DNA of 64,000 bases from Megalopta genalis (GCF_051020955.1 NC_135015.1:1364001-1428000), one strand, 5' to 3'. Shown: positions 1 to 12,757, counted from the stretch's first letter. A program made the numbers and translations. The notes: generated by a model from the letters alone, not told the origin.

Positions 1-1900
1 TTTATAAATTTCCATGACGAAAAATGTCATTGCAGTTGTTTTCCTGATATGACGAAATATTCCGTTATACGCGGTTAACAGATGAATAAAATTAAAAATA
101 GAAAACTCTTATGTATACTAATTAATACTTCCTATGTATACTAATTAATCCTAGCAATATTCAGTTTGTTCGAATATATTACAATAAAAATAAATTTTGC
201 AAAGAAGTCAAGAATTACTGTTGACTACGTGTGGCTGGCACAACACTCGGATTTATTGTTGTAGGATCCTTCTTTACAAAGTTATAACAATTTTAACATG
301 AAGAATTGTTCGAAAACCAGAAATGCAGTGTGGAAACATGCTCTCTCTGTAATCAGACGAAATTGCCGTCCCGATAATTTCCGGGGTATCTTATAATTTT
401 GTGCGCTAGTGTACTGGTACCTCGAAAAGGGAAGCGCGTTGGACGAAATTGGAAATTTTAAATAGCGCGCGTTTAATTCGCCGTTGGTTTTTGATGCCAG
501 CCATCGTATCGGTCGGATCTATCGCGGTAATTACATCAATGTAACCGGTTTTTGCGTTGGATCCACTTAAATTAAGAGACCCTTGGAATGCATGGGCCAT
601 TGAGCACGGCTTGAACGGATAAACGAGAGGAAGAGCCAGGAAATGGGCCAAGGCAGCTCGGTCATCGGAAAGAGAAAGAGAAAGAGCGAGTTGGGAGGGG
701 TGAAGGGGTAGAACACATCGGCAGTGGAAATGCACAGTTAGACAGGGCTCGCATAGGATACCGTGAAGCAGAAGATAGTTCGGGGGTTTCGGTACACGCG
801 GGGATGATCACCCCGGGCGAATTTGCATTGTGGCCGGACGTTTCGTGTTTGAGCTGCACTGCAGTACCGTGCATCTGGTTGGTCGGTCGGTCGGTCGGTC
901 GGTCGGTCGGTCGGTTGGTTGGCTGTACGCTGCACTTTAATTCGAGGAATACCGTCGATAAACTCGAGTGAGCGCACACCGACTATCGCGATTAAATTAA
1001 TGATGGTGATCGGGCCGCGATCCATGAAAAATGGAAAGCGTTCGGGAAGCTCCTTTATTTTTGTCGGAGATGGTGAACGGAGTTAAACGACAGTCGACCT
1101 TGATATGAAAAGAGACCGACATAATTAAACTGTGGATCTTCGTGCAAGATAAAATTGGTCTGTAGCAATTGTAACGAACAGATGCAAGACGTACCTTTTA
1201 ATTCTTTCGTCGATAATTTGAACAAGTTGAAAATAGTAGTGTAGTACGGACACTCGTACTTCTCAATTATTTTAGGACATCATCTGCGGGTCACAGATCA
1301 AGCTTTACTTACGTCTATCGTCTTTACTTACGTCTTTACTACTTATCTATCTATCTAAACATTTGCAAAACTGACAATGAAATTTTGACAACAAGTATGT
1401 AACGAGGATTTTTAAGACTTCGCAGAGAGATTTTTTCAATATATAACGAAGTTAAAAATATTAAATATTAGGTATTAATACCTCTCCTGCACATAGTGTG
1501 TTAATGAACCGACTGTTTTAAATTGCTTTTATTCGTCTTTGATGTGAGAACTGTAGAATATTTAATGACAAATTATATGAGACATAATTGAACAGCGGCG
1601 GTTAAATATAAAATTAATGATAATATAAGATGACAACAAAAGACGATTCAGGGAAGCAAATTTCACATTTTACTAAGTAGTGGAGCTTGCTACTGTGGGG
1701 TGACCAATTGCTGTTGTCTTTGTCATCTTTTTCATGAAATGTTAATCGACGAAAAAGGTAATTCTATTGAATTTTTTATTTTATTTGAATTTTCATATGA
1801 ATTATTATATCCTTCTATACTGTAATAAGCTTGAAAACATTGTATTAGAGTAAATTCTGCCTAATTAATATTTAATTAGGCAGAATTTAATAATTATAAT
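1..1900. other. Intronic stretch without recognisable gene
   Basis: Positions 1-400 are AT-rich and hold a short direct repeat (TATACTAATTAAT at about 115 and 137). Positions 400-1100 are more CpG-rich, with open frames on the minus strand that are low-complexity and overlap one another; none resembles a known protein. Positions 1100-1900 are AT-rich with nothing I can assign. Confidence 0.5.
877..921. repeat. (TCGG)n microsatellite
   Basis: About ten consecutive GGTC/TCGG units with GGTT variants at both ends. It produces artefactual Pro-Thr-Asp-Arg open frames on the minus strand. Confidence 0.95.
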
Positions 1901-1903
1901 TAC

Positions 1904-2065
1904 AACGGCCTGTTTTTTTATAGTTACCGATTGTCAACAACTATAAAAACGAGCTGCAGGTCTCGAATAATCGAGTCTTCGAAAAATCGAAAAATCCTCT
2001 TCCCAAATTGTCCATTTTTGTGCACAATCTGAGCCAATTAGGAGTCAATTAGGGAGAATTTACAG
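1904..2065. mobile_element. Hairpin MITE, CAGTAAATTCTCCC family, truncated copy
   Basis: It contains the family's central hairpin (TTTTTATAGTTACCGATTGT, then ACTATAAAAACGAG), the CTCTTCCCAAATTGTCC block and the terminal GGGAGAATTTACAG followed by TA. The left arm is missing, so only the centre and right half remain. Confidence 0.8.
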
Positions 2066-2638
2066 TATAGTGTGGCTTCCAAAAATATATACGTATGTTT
2101 TTCGTGGCTCCATGTGACTCGAGCACCACAAAATGTAAGATAAACCCTTATTCGATGTTCCCATTCAATTGTACTCGATTCAATGAATTTCAGATTCTAA
2201 TAATATTCCAATAACGAAACAGCGCATCTTTATATAAAGCAAAATTTTTTCTGCATTATTTGTAAGAAATCTGAATTAAGGTAGATAACTGTTCCTACCG
2301 TTAATAATTTTATCAAAAAGATTTTAATAAATTGCGGAATAGAATTTTTTTCTGCGATGCGAAATTCGAATATTCCATATCACGACTTAATTCTAGTTTC
2401 CACTGTAACAAAGTTATGTCAAGAGAATGTTCTGAATATATCTGGCAAGTTTCAAATTATTTGGTTAATTGGTTCCCGAGATATTATGCTCGCGATGTCG
2501 GGAACAACTCCTTTGAGAAAAACACATTTAAAGTTCCGCAGACTGTTATAACAAGTAATTACGCTTAGTCGGCTATCCAAAGACGTTTCCGTATCCGGGG
2601 GGCACCATGCCGAATTATTATGCAATGTCTTTGTTTTC

Positions 2639-2845
2639 TTAAGATGTTAAACTGTAAGAACAGTAAGATGCAATGACTTTAAGACGTTAAACTGTAAGAA
2701 GTAAAAGGGTAACGTCTTTAAGATGTTCAACTCTGAGGAAAGTAAGAAGTAGTGTTTCTAAGAGTTTAAACTGTCAGAAAAGAGTAAGTAGTGTTCTTAG
2801 ATGTATAAAACCGTAAGCAATGTAGAAAGTAGCGTTTTTACTGAG
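2639..2845. repeat. Degenerate minisatellite, unit about 50 bp
   Basis: Four to five diverged copies of a unit containing TTAAGATGTTAAACTGTAAGAA followed by an AGTAAG-rich tail, at about 2639, 2680, 2718, 2758 and 2797. Units differ by small indels. No coding potential seen. Confidence 0.7.
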
Positions 2846-3011
2846 CTAAACATTCTGCAAATGTCGAGAAAACGAATCGATTTTTACAATTTGCTCAATT
2901 AAAGAGAGACCTTGACATAACCGTCGAAAAGTCATAGTCTTAGTGTCATTGGCAATATACGTCGATGATTTCACACTGGCATACAGCAATAAAAATGCGT
3001 ATCGCGAAATA

Positions 3012-3235
3012 CAGTAATTTCTCCCTAATTCGCACTCAGAGATTGTCCATAAAAATAGACAATTTAAGGAGAGGAGATACGATTATTTGAGCTTTACGGC
3101 TTGTTTTTATAGTTACCGATTGTCAACCACTATAAAAACGAGACGCAAGGCTCGAATAATAATCGTATCTCCTCTTCCCGAATTGTCCATTTTTGTGCGC
3201 AATCTGAGCGCGCGCGAATTAGGGAGAAATTAACG
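3012..3235. mobile_element. Hairpin MITE, CAGTAAATTCTCCC family, full-length copy
   Basis: The left end is TA|CAGTAATTTCTCCCTAATT and the right end is the inverted GAATTAGGGAGAAATTAACG|TA. The whole element folds on itself: GAGGAGATACGATTATT in the left arm pairs with AATAATCGTATCTCCTC in the right arm around a short loop. The TA flanks fit a Tc1/mariner-type non-autonomous element. There is no coding capacity. Confidence 0.9.
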
Positions 3236-6200
3236 TAATATCACAACTCATAACTAAATTCGAAATAATTCAGACCACAGGGTCTACCATTTTTCTTAAT
3301 ATTAGAATAAAACTTTGGTAAATGGTATTGGTATCGGCTTCGTGTTACATATAGTGGCCCAGATCATCTGCATTTATCCGAAACTTAAGTAATCACGAAC
3401 ATTTGAATGCATGCAGTCGACTACGCTCAAGAAAATGATGGGAACCTCGATTTATGTGTTCCGGCTTTCAGATTAATGATCGACGAACGCGGCGTAACGT
3501 GACCGACGAAAAATAGGGAAAGTTGGTGACTTTTTTTCCGATTGTCAATGGCGTTGGATCGCGGCTCGTGTTCGAGATCAGCACATTTCGATGCGGTGGA
3601 GAGGAGTGATCGCGTATATGAAGATCGTGACGAGCTTCCCAGCAACTTTCGTTTCCCGTTGCATCGCGGCCATCGACTGCAATCTTATCACGACTCTGCC
3701 GGTTTGGTATCGCGGAAGAATTATTAATGTCTGCTCGCGACCCGATATGCGCGGAATTCCGATCGAATCCGATCGAATCTCCTCGTAAATTTGAAAGCGA
3801 CACCGAGGCCGATGCGTATCACCGATCAAAATTAACTGGTGTTAACTTCCAACCAGCGAAATTTTCTCTCGCCGAAATTCTCTGTCGCCGGAAATTCTCT
3901 GTCGTCGTGAAATTCTCTCGCCGTGACTTAAGCTCAGTGATCTACACAGAAACTTCCGACGATTTGTCAAAATTGGATATATTTATCAGCCTGGAAACGA
4001 GTCCCTCGGGGCAAGGGGTATTAATAATATTCTTCTACCAGGAATTCATTGCTCGTACATTCGCCGACTTCGGGAATGAGATCTTATCGAAGAAGTAAGT
4101 TCATAGCTTCCTCTTCTAGGACGTAGATTGATATTCTCGTTCGAGTAATGAATTTCTTCGTGCGGCTTGAAAGGAATCTAATCCACAAATCTATACATTT
4201 TGTCGCTTTACTCTCAACAGTACAGCAAATAAAAAGGAAAGTCGATCGAGACCCTAACGAATCGAATATCTACAGAGGAAAGTTGAAAAGTTAAACAAAC
4301 ACGAAGATAAACAGGAATCGTCGGCAGTTCGTTGACCGGTTTAACTTCGTTGGTGAAACAAATTGTACAGTATATTCGGAAGAATCTAGATTTGGAATAA
4401 CTGAATTAACTAACAGTCTAAATTCGTATTATGATGTTTGTTCACACAGAATCGTAAATATTTGTTTCAGTTTCATTAGGACAGAGAAAGTTGTATGAAG
4501 ATCACGTGAAATGGGATCAGGGATACCCGAAATCAATGCTGAATGATCATGGTAACGCAATCGTGTGGCAGTCTCCATTCCCGTAGAAAGCATATTTGAA
4601 AATCAGCCGAGTACGCGTGCACTTAGTGATTGACATCATGGATTTCACTATAGAACATTAATGTGTCCGTTTTTGCATACAATACAATGTCAAGCAATGT
4701 TCGCAATAATAATGTGCAACAGTAGGTGCATTTACGCTATACATTACCGATACAAAAATCATATCTGCATACTCTCCGTTCGCGCATCGCGCAATGATCG
4801 CTTGTTTGACAGTAACTGTCGGCTCTGATTCGAAATCGAAATCACGGGACAGGTCGATCGTGGAAGTATTTTGATAGTAAACAGTTCCGGACAGTGTATC
4901 GTATATACAAATACAATTACATACTGTATTATTCCCACTAACCATTTACTTAATTTAATTTGTATTTCTGCAATTGAAGACGTAATTAAAATGTAATTTT
5001 TAACCTCGATCCGAATGGAGGAAGAGAATTACGTAAATTTCTACTTTTGCTAAGCTCCTGGAACCTCAGATGAGATTCATTTCAATTACTCCGTTCTACT
5101 ACAAATTAAACACTTAACTCGTAATGGTCGTAAATAAATCTTCTTTTAGCCATCCTTGCTTATGTCCTATCTTTTTACAAATTTGTATTTTCACGAGATA
5201 TTTTAAGAAGATTAAAATGAAGTGAATTTCTTCGTTAACAAGCGCATTCACTATACATACCATAGTTGTGCATACGATAAATGTCTTCTTATTGTACTTA
5301 TAGTACTTTGCAAGAGAGTATTAAAATTAAATTATTAATCCTTTGCACTAAAAGGACGACTATATCAAAATTTGTAAAATTCTTCAAGAATTTTGATAAT
5401 CTTGTGCATTTTAAAATTAGAAATTATAAAAATTAAATAAATATATTTCTCTTCTGAAAACTAGAATGACCTACTGTCATTTTGTATGGTTTTGTAGAGT
5501 TTATTATAGTCTTTTAATTTTACTTCTTCTTAAATATTTATACTTGATAAACTTGATATCTCCAGATGGTACGCTAATCTCGTTATTAGATGGCAATAAG
5601 ATAGCTAATTCAGCAAGCTTGTTTGCTTCCTCATTTCCTCCTATATTATCATGAGATTCCTTCATCCATATCGGTACACAGCTCTCATACGTTTGCGATT
5701 ATTCCGTTTCCATTCTGTGGGTTTCACAAGGTTCAATTTCCAATTCGTAGAATACATAATATTTGCAGTAGAATGTGAATTACGAATTAATTACGAATTA
5801 ATTACGAATTAATTAGAAGGATATCAAAGACCGGATAATTGAATAATTATTTGACACCACTGCCAAATTAAATCTTAACTAATTTATATGATAAATCATG
5901 TTGCAGATGTGAATAGTGTTTAGAATGATGAGGTTATGAGTACGCAGTGCATTTTGCGTATTATATATTCACCTAATAATTATAATACATGTATGTATGT
6001 AAGCGAGAGAATGTTTCACTTAACGTTTACGCTGACGCTACAGAACAATTGAATTTCGTGACGCGATTACGCCTAATTAGTAGAGATGGTGTTCTGAATC
6101 TAGCTGGATAATTTCGAATTTTTCACGAGTTTTTCGAAAAAGGAAAGCGGTCCTTTCAAATGGATTCGAATCCGGACAAGACAGGTTCGAATTCTTTTGT

Positions 6201-7240
6201 AAGAGAGTAAATTCGCCCCTTAATTTACACGATTTTCCATGGATTTATTTTACGCAATTATCCGTGAATTTTAAGCGAATAAAAATGGCGCAACTAGAGT
6301 CTATAAGTACAGAAGAAAAAAATATTGCAAATAAAAGCTAATATAAATTTTAGATATACGCAGTAATTTTATATAACTTAACGTAAAAATAATTATGACA
6401 TTTCAGAGAACAAAAGTTTTTATTCGGTGTTACAATCGCTACTGTAATTAAAAATGATCAATCGTTTCGTTTTAATTAGCCCAGACTCATCATCTTCATC
6501 GTTTGAAATATTTGGTAATTGGACTTTTTCTCAATATATTCTTTCACTAAGTTTTCATAAATTTGCCGATATTCGCTGCATCATTGCAATAGCCGAAATT
6601 TGAAGACTCGTTGAAGGTTTGGATCAATGTCTGTAACGACACTTTCCAATTTTTTTGACAACTTCAAGAGCTTTTTGCGTACATTCAGATCGCGTAAACT
6701 GATACCGCGTATAAAAAAAATACCGCGTAGACAGTGTTACAATTTACAGCATAAAAAAGTGCCGCATAAATTGAGGGCAGAATGCACTTTTTTAGAAACT
6801 GAAACTGAAGCAAATAAACGTATCGGAAACTCATTGACCCTATACATTCTTATAGCTAAAAGAATTGATTTTTCGAATGTTTCAAACTAGAATTAAATAA
6901 GTTCATTAGTTTTTTGTTATCGTTTCCTAAATAAAGGCGTCCTATTCATGGCAGTTCTTTCTTATGCATTGAAATTGATTCCATCTTTAATCAAGGCTAT
7001 TCCAGGTGTCGCCCGCTTTTAAAAATTGCTTGGAGATTGAATTTATCAACTCATCCTATTTCCTATTTTAGAATTTTACAGTTATTCCGAATGTGTTCTA
7101 AGAATAACGAATTCCGACGTCGAAAATTTGGTTCATCGAGGTTCCACTGTGAAATGGGAATATTGCATATCAATAGCACTGTCTTGATACTAGTGCGAAA
7201 ACAGTTTCTATTCCAACTCGAACCACCTGTTTCATTTCGA
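3236..7240. other. Intronic stretch without recognisable gene
   Basis: A CpG-richer patch at 3470-3960 has overlapping open frames on both strands, none protein-like to my eye. The rest is AT-rich. A minus-strand frame at 4945-4658 (95 codons) and a plus-strand frame at 6627-6890 (87 codons) have no recognisable domain and look like chance frames. Confidence 0.5.
5777..5815. repeat. Short tandem repeat, GAATTAATTAC unit
   Basis: Three to four copies of TTACGAATTAA, period 12. Confidence 0.85.
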
Positions 7241-7244
7241 AAGT

Positions 7245-7790
7245 GTGCGCGGTCTCGAAATTCCGAAAACGATTGTCGTCTCGCCAAACGAGATATTACA
7301 AGCGGCGCGAGCGGGATTGCCAGCGACTGAGAAGCGGAGACGGCGAGTCCTGAGATTAAATCAAATATCCCGAGCAAGCGGTGGTCGCGCGTGGCGAGGA
7401 CAACACGCAAAGTCTCGGCTGTTCCCGACAGAAAATCCAATCTTGCAATTGAAGAGGAAACTGCGGAAAGGAGCGGGCCCGGGCGGGGGTGGGCGCAAGG
7501 GACGCGGCCGAGTCGGTCTGAATGGGAAACGAATCGCTCGGAAAAGTTTTAGTCGCGCGCAGATCAGTTCGTCGACGCGAGAAAGTTCCCGTTTATTCGG
7601 TATAATCCCTCCGAAAGGGTACGAGGACGAGGAACGCGGCGAAGGAAAAGAACCTCGAGCAGGGGAAGCAGAAGAAGGTGAGGGGCCAGCGGAAGCTGAG
7701 AAGAGCAACTCCGAGCAAGTTTTTCGAAGGGGTTCCGGAAGAGGTCGACTATGGAGGCGGGGGGTCGCGAAAATCTCTGGCCATTTCTAG
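7245..7790 (+). other. Unassigned charged open frame, copy 1 of a tandem duplication
   Basis: A 181-codon frame with no intron in a GC- and purine-rich block. Residues about 120-175 are rich in Glu, Gly, Ala and Arg. The same block recurs about 1.26 kb downstream in the same frame: GPAEAEKSNSEQVFRRGSG here matches RPAEAEKSNPFQVFRKFFG there. I recognise no domain. The first 110 residues are Arg-rich and have no counterpart in the second copy. It may be a non-coding purine-rich duplication that happens to stay open, or a degraded gene fragment. Confidence 0.2.
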
Positions 7791-8480
7791 TCATTTTCAG
7801 TGGCTAACATCTTCTGACGATACAATTATCCGCTATAATTAATTGTGTTATTTAGGGACAGGATCAAGTTCGACATATACAGAGTGACCTATTTAAATCA
7901 ATCCAGTTACACATCTATCTGGTTAAGATTTTTCTAGGTCAACTATATAACATTACTATTGTAAATTTAACCTAAATTGCTTGAATGTAAAATTACATGC
8001 TTTCATTTTTATTTTGTTTGTTGTGTTCTTTGTGGTTTCTTCTTCCTGCAATTGTTTCTTTTTCTTAAAGCATTTTTTTGTTTTATTGTTTGTTACTCTT
8101 GTTTTTCTTTTTTAATATTCTACCATTCATCGGAGGTTCTCATAGAACCTCATATAAGCACTCATATAAAAATATATCTGTTTCTGCATATAATTCCAAC
8201 TGCTCCTAGAAGCAGGTCAATGAAATAATTGAAGCACACAATATAGAACAATATGTTCTTGCTTAGGAACATTCGTATTTCAATATAAATCATTTTACAG
8301 CTGATTGTTACATAACAGTATTTGTGTGAGTAAATTTATAAAGAACAATGCTGAAGAATATAAGTAGAATTTTTATATCCACTTTTTTCATATGCTTTTG
8401 CTATTTCTTATTGTACTATTTCTGTCACTGTCTCAAGATGGGGACACAATTGAGCGGTGTATCAAAATAGGTACGTTTAT
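7600..8480 (+). repeat. Tandem segmental duplication, unit 1
   Basis: Two blocks recur in the same order in unit 2. Block A (about 7615-7795, purine-rich) matches 8875-9055. Block B (about 8225-8480, including TTACATAACAGTATTTG and TTTATAAAGAACAATG) matches 9655-9925. Sequence between the blocks differs in length. The flank just after block A (TTTTCAGTGGCTAACAT) also recurs at 21545. Confidence 0.8.
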
Positions 8481-8859
8481 TTTTCTTTACCCTCGGGCGA
8501 CAGATCATTTTCACAGAGCTTTATTTAGCAATTTTTCGAAACGTATTTTTTAAGATATTTCTTGCAGACTTATGAACCTTTCTGTTGTCCTCCGAGACAA
8601 TTTATTAATTAAGTGAACGATTTAAATACTCCGTTTTAAAATCTACCTAGCCACCGCCTTAAGGATTAGCGTGAAACAAGGATGCATCCAAAATTATAGT
8701 CAAGTATTGAAAGGGAAACTAAGAAGGGATGTTCCATTCATATCGATTCGTTGTGTCCTTTTCATATAAGTTTAGCAAGTGAATTGGAAACCTAACCAAT
8801 AATTGGAATAACATTGAAGATAAGACACACAAACAGTAAATTACGTAAAATAGAAAATC

Positions 8860-9930
8860 GTGGTTGTGTCACACATGTATACGGAGGTGCGAGGATGCGA
8901 AACGCGGCGAAAAAAAGAAACCTCGAGTAGGAGAACAAGAAGAAGAAGGTGGTGAGAGGCCAGCGGAGGCAGAGAAGAGCAACCCTTTTCAAGTTTTTCG
9001 CAAGTTTTTCGGAAAAGATCAACTACTGGGGCGGAGGGTCGCTGAAATCGAGAAGATGCGGAGGTCGAACGTCATCGTTCCTCTTCTTCTGGTCGCGCGC
9101 GTGTCGCCGCTCGAAACAGCGCGTTGCGCCGCTCAACAATGCATGAAGTTTCGGGTGGGAGCGAGCGAGTTGTTCAGTCGGCACAATGTGGCCATTACAC
9201 GGCCGGAAGGAAAGAAGTTAGGAAACTTTCGGTCCCGGGAATTCTTGTCTGTCTCGGTGAAAGCGTTGGCCCGGACACAACAGAGAAAAGTCGTAAAATT
9301 TAATGCGCATTCAATCAGCGGCCGTTTGTGGACCGCGAACTCCTACCGAGTGCTATCGCGCCACCGTGTTTCGCGGTGTTCGCGGGAGTAAGGTAAAAAT
9401 ATACCTATTATGGAACACTTTTCGCTGGGTATAAGATTATTATTAATGTGTTATTGTTAAAAATTTATACCACTTTTCCTAATAGACTGATATTTCTAGA
9501 TAACGTAATGAACTTTGAAATATTTATTTAATATTAATGGTTTTCGTATCGTGTTCCCGTATTTCATATTCAATGTCCCTATTCTGGAACGCCCATTTGA
9601 AATGCCCGTTCCAAACTAGGGACGTCGAGTATAAAACACGGATGCCAAGCGTTCCATAAATTGGGACAATGACAAAATTGAAGTACGCAATATGTGGAAC
9701 AATATCTTCTCGCTTATGAACACCCGTATTCGAGCAAATATTTTTTGTACAACTGATTCTTACATAACAGTATTTGCGTGAGTGAATTTATAAAGAACAA
9801 TGTTCCAAAATTTGGATAAAAATTTTTACATTCACTATCATACCCTCCATCTATATCTTATTTTATTATTTGAGCGCTACCGTTTCAAGAAGGGATCGCA
9901 ATTGAGCGGTGTTTCGTAATAGATACTTTT
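8860..9930 (+). repeat. Tandem segmental duplication, unit 2
   Basis: Direct repeat of unit 1 (7600-8480), clearly diverged at base level. Block B ends with ATTGAGCGGTGT in both units. The DNA before this unit (about 8700-8830, with GGGATGTTCCAT and AACCTAACCAATAATTGGAAT) has a further relative at 21965-22080, so this is part of a dispersed family. Confidence 0.8.
8864..9391 (+). other. Unassigned charged open frame, copy 2 of the tandem duplication
   Basis: A 175-codon frame whose residues about 10-65 align with residues about 120-175 of the frame at 7245-7790. The only gap I see in the aligned part is in frame (6 nt). The start used would be ATG at 8864, which falls outside the duplicated block. 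The C-terminal 110 residues are unrelated to copy 1. No domain recognised; coding status doubtful. Confidence 0.2.
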
Positions 9931-10109
9931 ACCTTATCTCGCGTCAAACATGCGACTATGTGGCTCGATGATGAGAAAGGGAGAAGTTCTCGATAGAGCG
10001 TGAATAATCGAGCCGCGCATGGGAAAGGACACACATGGCTCGGTTTCGAATCGTCGTTCCGAACAATTTCCACTGTTTTCATAAGCTTCGCCACGCTGGT
10101 GCTCGTTGG

Positions 10110-10132
10110 GACTCTCTCTCCCTCTCTCTTTC

Positions 10133-10168
<36 letters not shown>
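10110..10168. repeat. (CT)n microsatellite
   Basis: CTCTCTC tracts with TTC interruptions. It is one source of spurious Ser-Leu and Arg-Glu frames nearby. Confidence 0.95.
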
Positions 10169-10173
<5 letters not shown>

Positions 10174-10375
10174 TTTCTTCGTTTTTCTTCCTTTTTTCCA
10201 CCGCGTGCAATACCACAACTCATGCGCGGCTTAAAACGGGCTGGGCACGATAATGTGTGTACGCGGATACTCGAATCGTCCCTTCAGACTCTAATTAACT
10301 CGGATATTGACCAGAGCAGCGTATATCAGCGCTCCGCGTATGCGCATATGCCTTTTTGGACCCCACAATTGCTGT

Positions 10376-10380
10376 CCTCT

Positions 10381-10433
<53 letters not shown>

Positions 10434-10492
10434 TCTCTCTCTCTCTCTCTTTATCCTCCATCTATCTCTCTCTCTCCCTCCCTCCCTGACGG
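10376..10492. repeat. (CT)n microsatellite
   Basis: A long pure (CT)n tract with TCCAT and CCCTCC interruptions. Open frames across 10000-10733 are produced by this tract. Confidence 0.95.
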
Positions 10493-10499
10493 TCCCTCC

Positions 10500-11234
10500 G
10501 TCTCTACCTACACACGCACCGCTCTCACGGTATACAAACGAGAGGAAAACGGGCAAAAAAGTGCCACCAATTTATCAGGCTTCTACGTTTTTCTCGTTGC
10601 GCCATTTTTGCGATCCTCTCGACCAAAGAGTCGAAACCAGTGGGAGGGTAAAACGTCAAAAACTTCGCGATCACGTGCACCGAGACGTGACGCCGCGCAC
10701 GATATACGACAAGAGTCCTTTTTGAATGCGTAACGAGGACGCTTCGGAATTGCGTTGTTCGGCCGAGACGCATTGAATGTTTTGTGCTCGTTAAGTCGGG
10801 ACCGTTGTCATCCACGATAACCGGCGAAACGCGAATTAGTCCGACGGCTATTCCAACGCGGCGAAATACCTTCGATATTTGTTAACAAGAGGTTTCCGTC
10901 CGGCGAGGAGGGATGGTTTCGTTGTATTTGTTCTCGACTATTTACTGTTCCCAGCCTTGGCTCTTCGTCGAGAAGGCGATAGAGCATCATCGTGGCTCGG
11001 TTGAACGATTTTTGGATATGTCACGAGAGTACAATTCAGCGCAAGAGTTAATTGAGCATTTTTATATGGATACATCTGTGCTCTTGACTTTTGTCTAGTA
11101 TCTGCAATTGGATTCGTTTTTTGTTGCAGGATTCAGATCTTCTTTCATTGTAGCATCGCCATTTGAAGAATTTTCTAACGTGGATAAATTTTAATTAGTA
11201 TTTAAACTTAGAACTACAGCTCTCTATATTTTGC
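10500..11234. other. CpG-rich patch then AT-rich intron, no gene seen
   Basis: Positions 10500-11000 are CpG-rich with short open frames on both strands and no recognisable product. Positions 11000-11234 are AT-rich. Confidence 0.5.
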
Positions 11235-11457
11235 TGTAAATAACATTGTAGTGTTGCGGGCGACCCAGAATAATAATTAAAATATTATTTATTATTTTTA
11301 TAATATAAAAAAAGAAAACAAAAATTCAATGCAAATAAAAAGGAAAATTTTGTTCCTTCATAAAAACTTCAATGTATTAGTATTTATTTACACGTTTGCA
11401 GACAAATTAAAAATTTTGTGCGGTCGCCGCAACCACTGGGGGTCGTTTTAGGGTTAA
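11235..11457. mobile_element. Probable TTAA-type MITE with eroded left end
   Basis: The right end, read inward, is TTAACCCTAAAACGACCCCC followed by AGTGGTTGCGGCGACC. The left side carries the matching GTAGTGTTGCGGGCGACC at about 11249, but its outermost bases have diverged. The interior is AT-rich. Confidence 0.45.
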
Positions 11458-12145
11458 GATTCTAGTGTATAAGTCTACATATTGGCAGAATAAACGTCCA
11501 AACAATGAACATTCAGAACGGTATTATATTTCTGGAAGATCCTAAAAAATAGTTGTAGAATTTATAGTAAACGAGCACTTGGATACCATGTAATTAATAC
11601 AAGGATTAGTAAGAAAGTTTCTGAAATACACACATAAAAATTAACCCCCTTCCTTTACGGTAACAAGTCAGTCGACTTTTATAAATCGATATTTTTAACT
11701 ATCTGTTTCCAAAATTCAAACAATAAATTTAATCTACACATGCAGTCGATATAAATTTTCTTGTCATGTTCGTAAATTATGTAAATAATTACAGTATACA
11801 TATATAAAAGGAGGCGGTATCTGCTGTATGACAAACGGTGATAATGAGAACATATATTTAGGCTTGCATTAATGATATTTTAAGATGAGAGCAGTTAGGT
11901 ACCCCGGGGTGTAATTAACACTTTACAGGTCGCGCGGTTTTATGAGAAAACTTCATGGGGAGCCACCGTTTTATCCTGGATTAAACTGCTATTTTACAAA
12001 TAAACGAAATTATAATCAAATCATAATTTGCAAATCAACAATCAATTGTCAGGTAAACTTCACAAATATCGAAATTTTAGGTTCATTAATATATTATCAA
12101 GGTAAGTTGCGATTTCGCACTCGCTTAACCTTTTAGGCACGACGC

Positions 12146-12291
12146 GCCACTATAGTGGCTTCCGCGGATATCATCTTTTAGAACGACACGCCACTATAGT
12201 GGCTTTCGCGGATGTCATCTTTCAGAATGACACGCCACTATAGTGGCTTTTGCGGATGTCATCTCTCTGGACGACGCGCCACTATAGTGGC
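12146..12291. repeat. Four-copy 44 bp tandem repeat with palindromic core
   Basis: The perfect 14 bp palindrome GCCACTATAGTGGC occurs at 12146, 12190, 12234 and 12278, exactly 44 bp apart. Spacers are near-identical (TTCGCGGATGTCATCTTTC-like). It lies inside the TTAA element near its left terminus, where transposase-binding repeats are common in such elements; that role is inference. Confidence 0.95.
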
Positions 12292-12392
12292 TTGCTCTAG
12301 TAGCTCACTCGCTCATCGTTTGAACCAAATAATCGTCTTCATATGCATTGTTTCACACTTCTTTTGCCTTCGCATCGATTTACAACAGTCTA

Positions 12393-12757
12393 CAGGGTGT
12401 CCCAAAAATGTCTCGCAATCCGGAAATGACGGGTTCCTCGGATCATTTAAAGCAACTTCTTCCTTTACAAAAATTTTCTCCGAGGCACCGTTAACGAGTT
12501 ATTAACGAAAAACAGTGACCAATAAGAATCGAGTACGGCTGACGCGAGGCGGCCCAGCCAACCAGCGCACGAAGCCCAGTTCCGTGCATTGGCTCGATCG
12601 CCTCGCGCCAGCTGAGCTCGCCTCTCATTGGTCACTGTTTTTCGTTGATAACTCGTTAACGGTGCCTCGGAGAAAATTTTTGTAAAGGAAAAAGTTGCTT
12701 CAAATGGCCTGAGGAACCCGCCACTTTCGGATTGCGAGACATTTTTGGGATACCCTG
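12393..12757. mobile_element. Palindromic MITE, CAGGGTGTCCCAAAA family
   Basis: The left TIR is CAGGGTGTCCCAAAAATGTC and the right TIR, read inward, is CAGGGTATCCCAAAAATGTC; TA lies on both sides. The arms pair over most of the 365 bp (AACGAAAAACAGTGACCAAT against ATTGGTCACTGTTTTTCGTT). The loop near 12570 is GC-rich. A second copy is at 40974-41334. Confidence 0.9.

Noticed and set aside
115..170. Similarity of 115-170 to 57190-57260 (ACTAATTAATACT, CTAGCAATAT)
   Set aside because: Short AT-rich matches with gaps; not enough to call a repeat family.
6130..6200. GGTTCGAATTC and GATTCGAATCC, resembling a tRNA B box
   Set aside because: No matching A box or cloverleaf arms at the required spacing.
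10000..10733. Open frames up to 241 codons across the CT repeats
   Set aside because: They are created by (CT)n tracts read in all frames; low complexity, opposing frames on the other strand.
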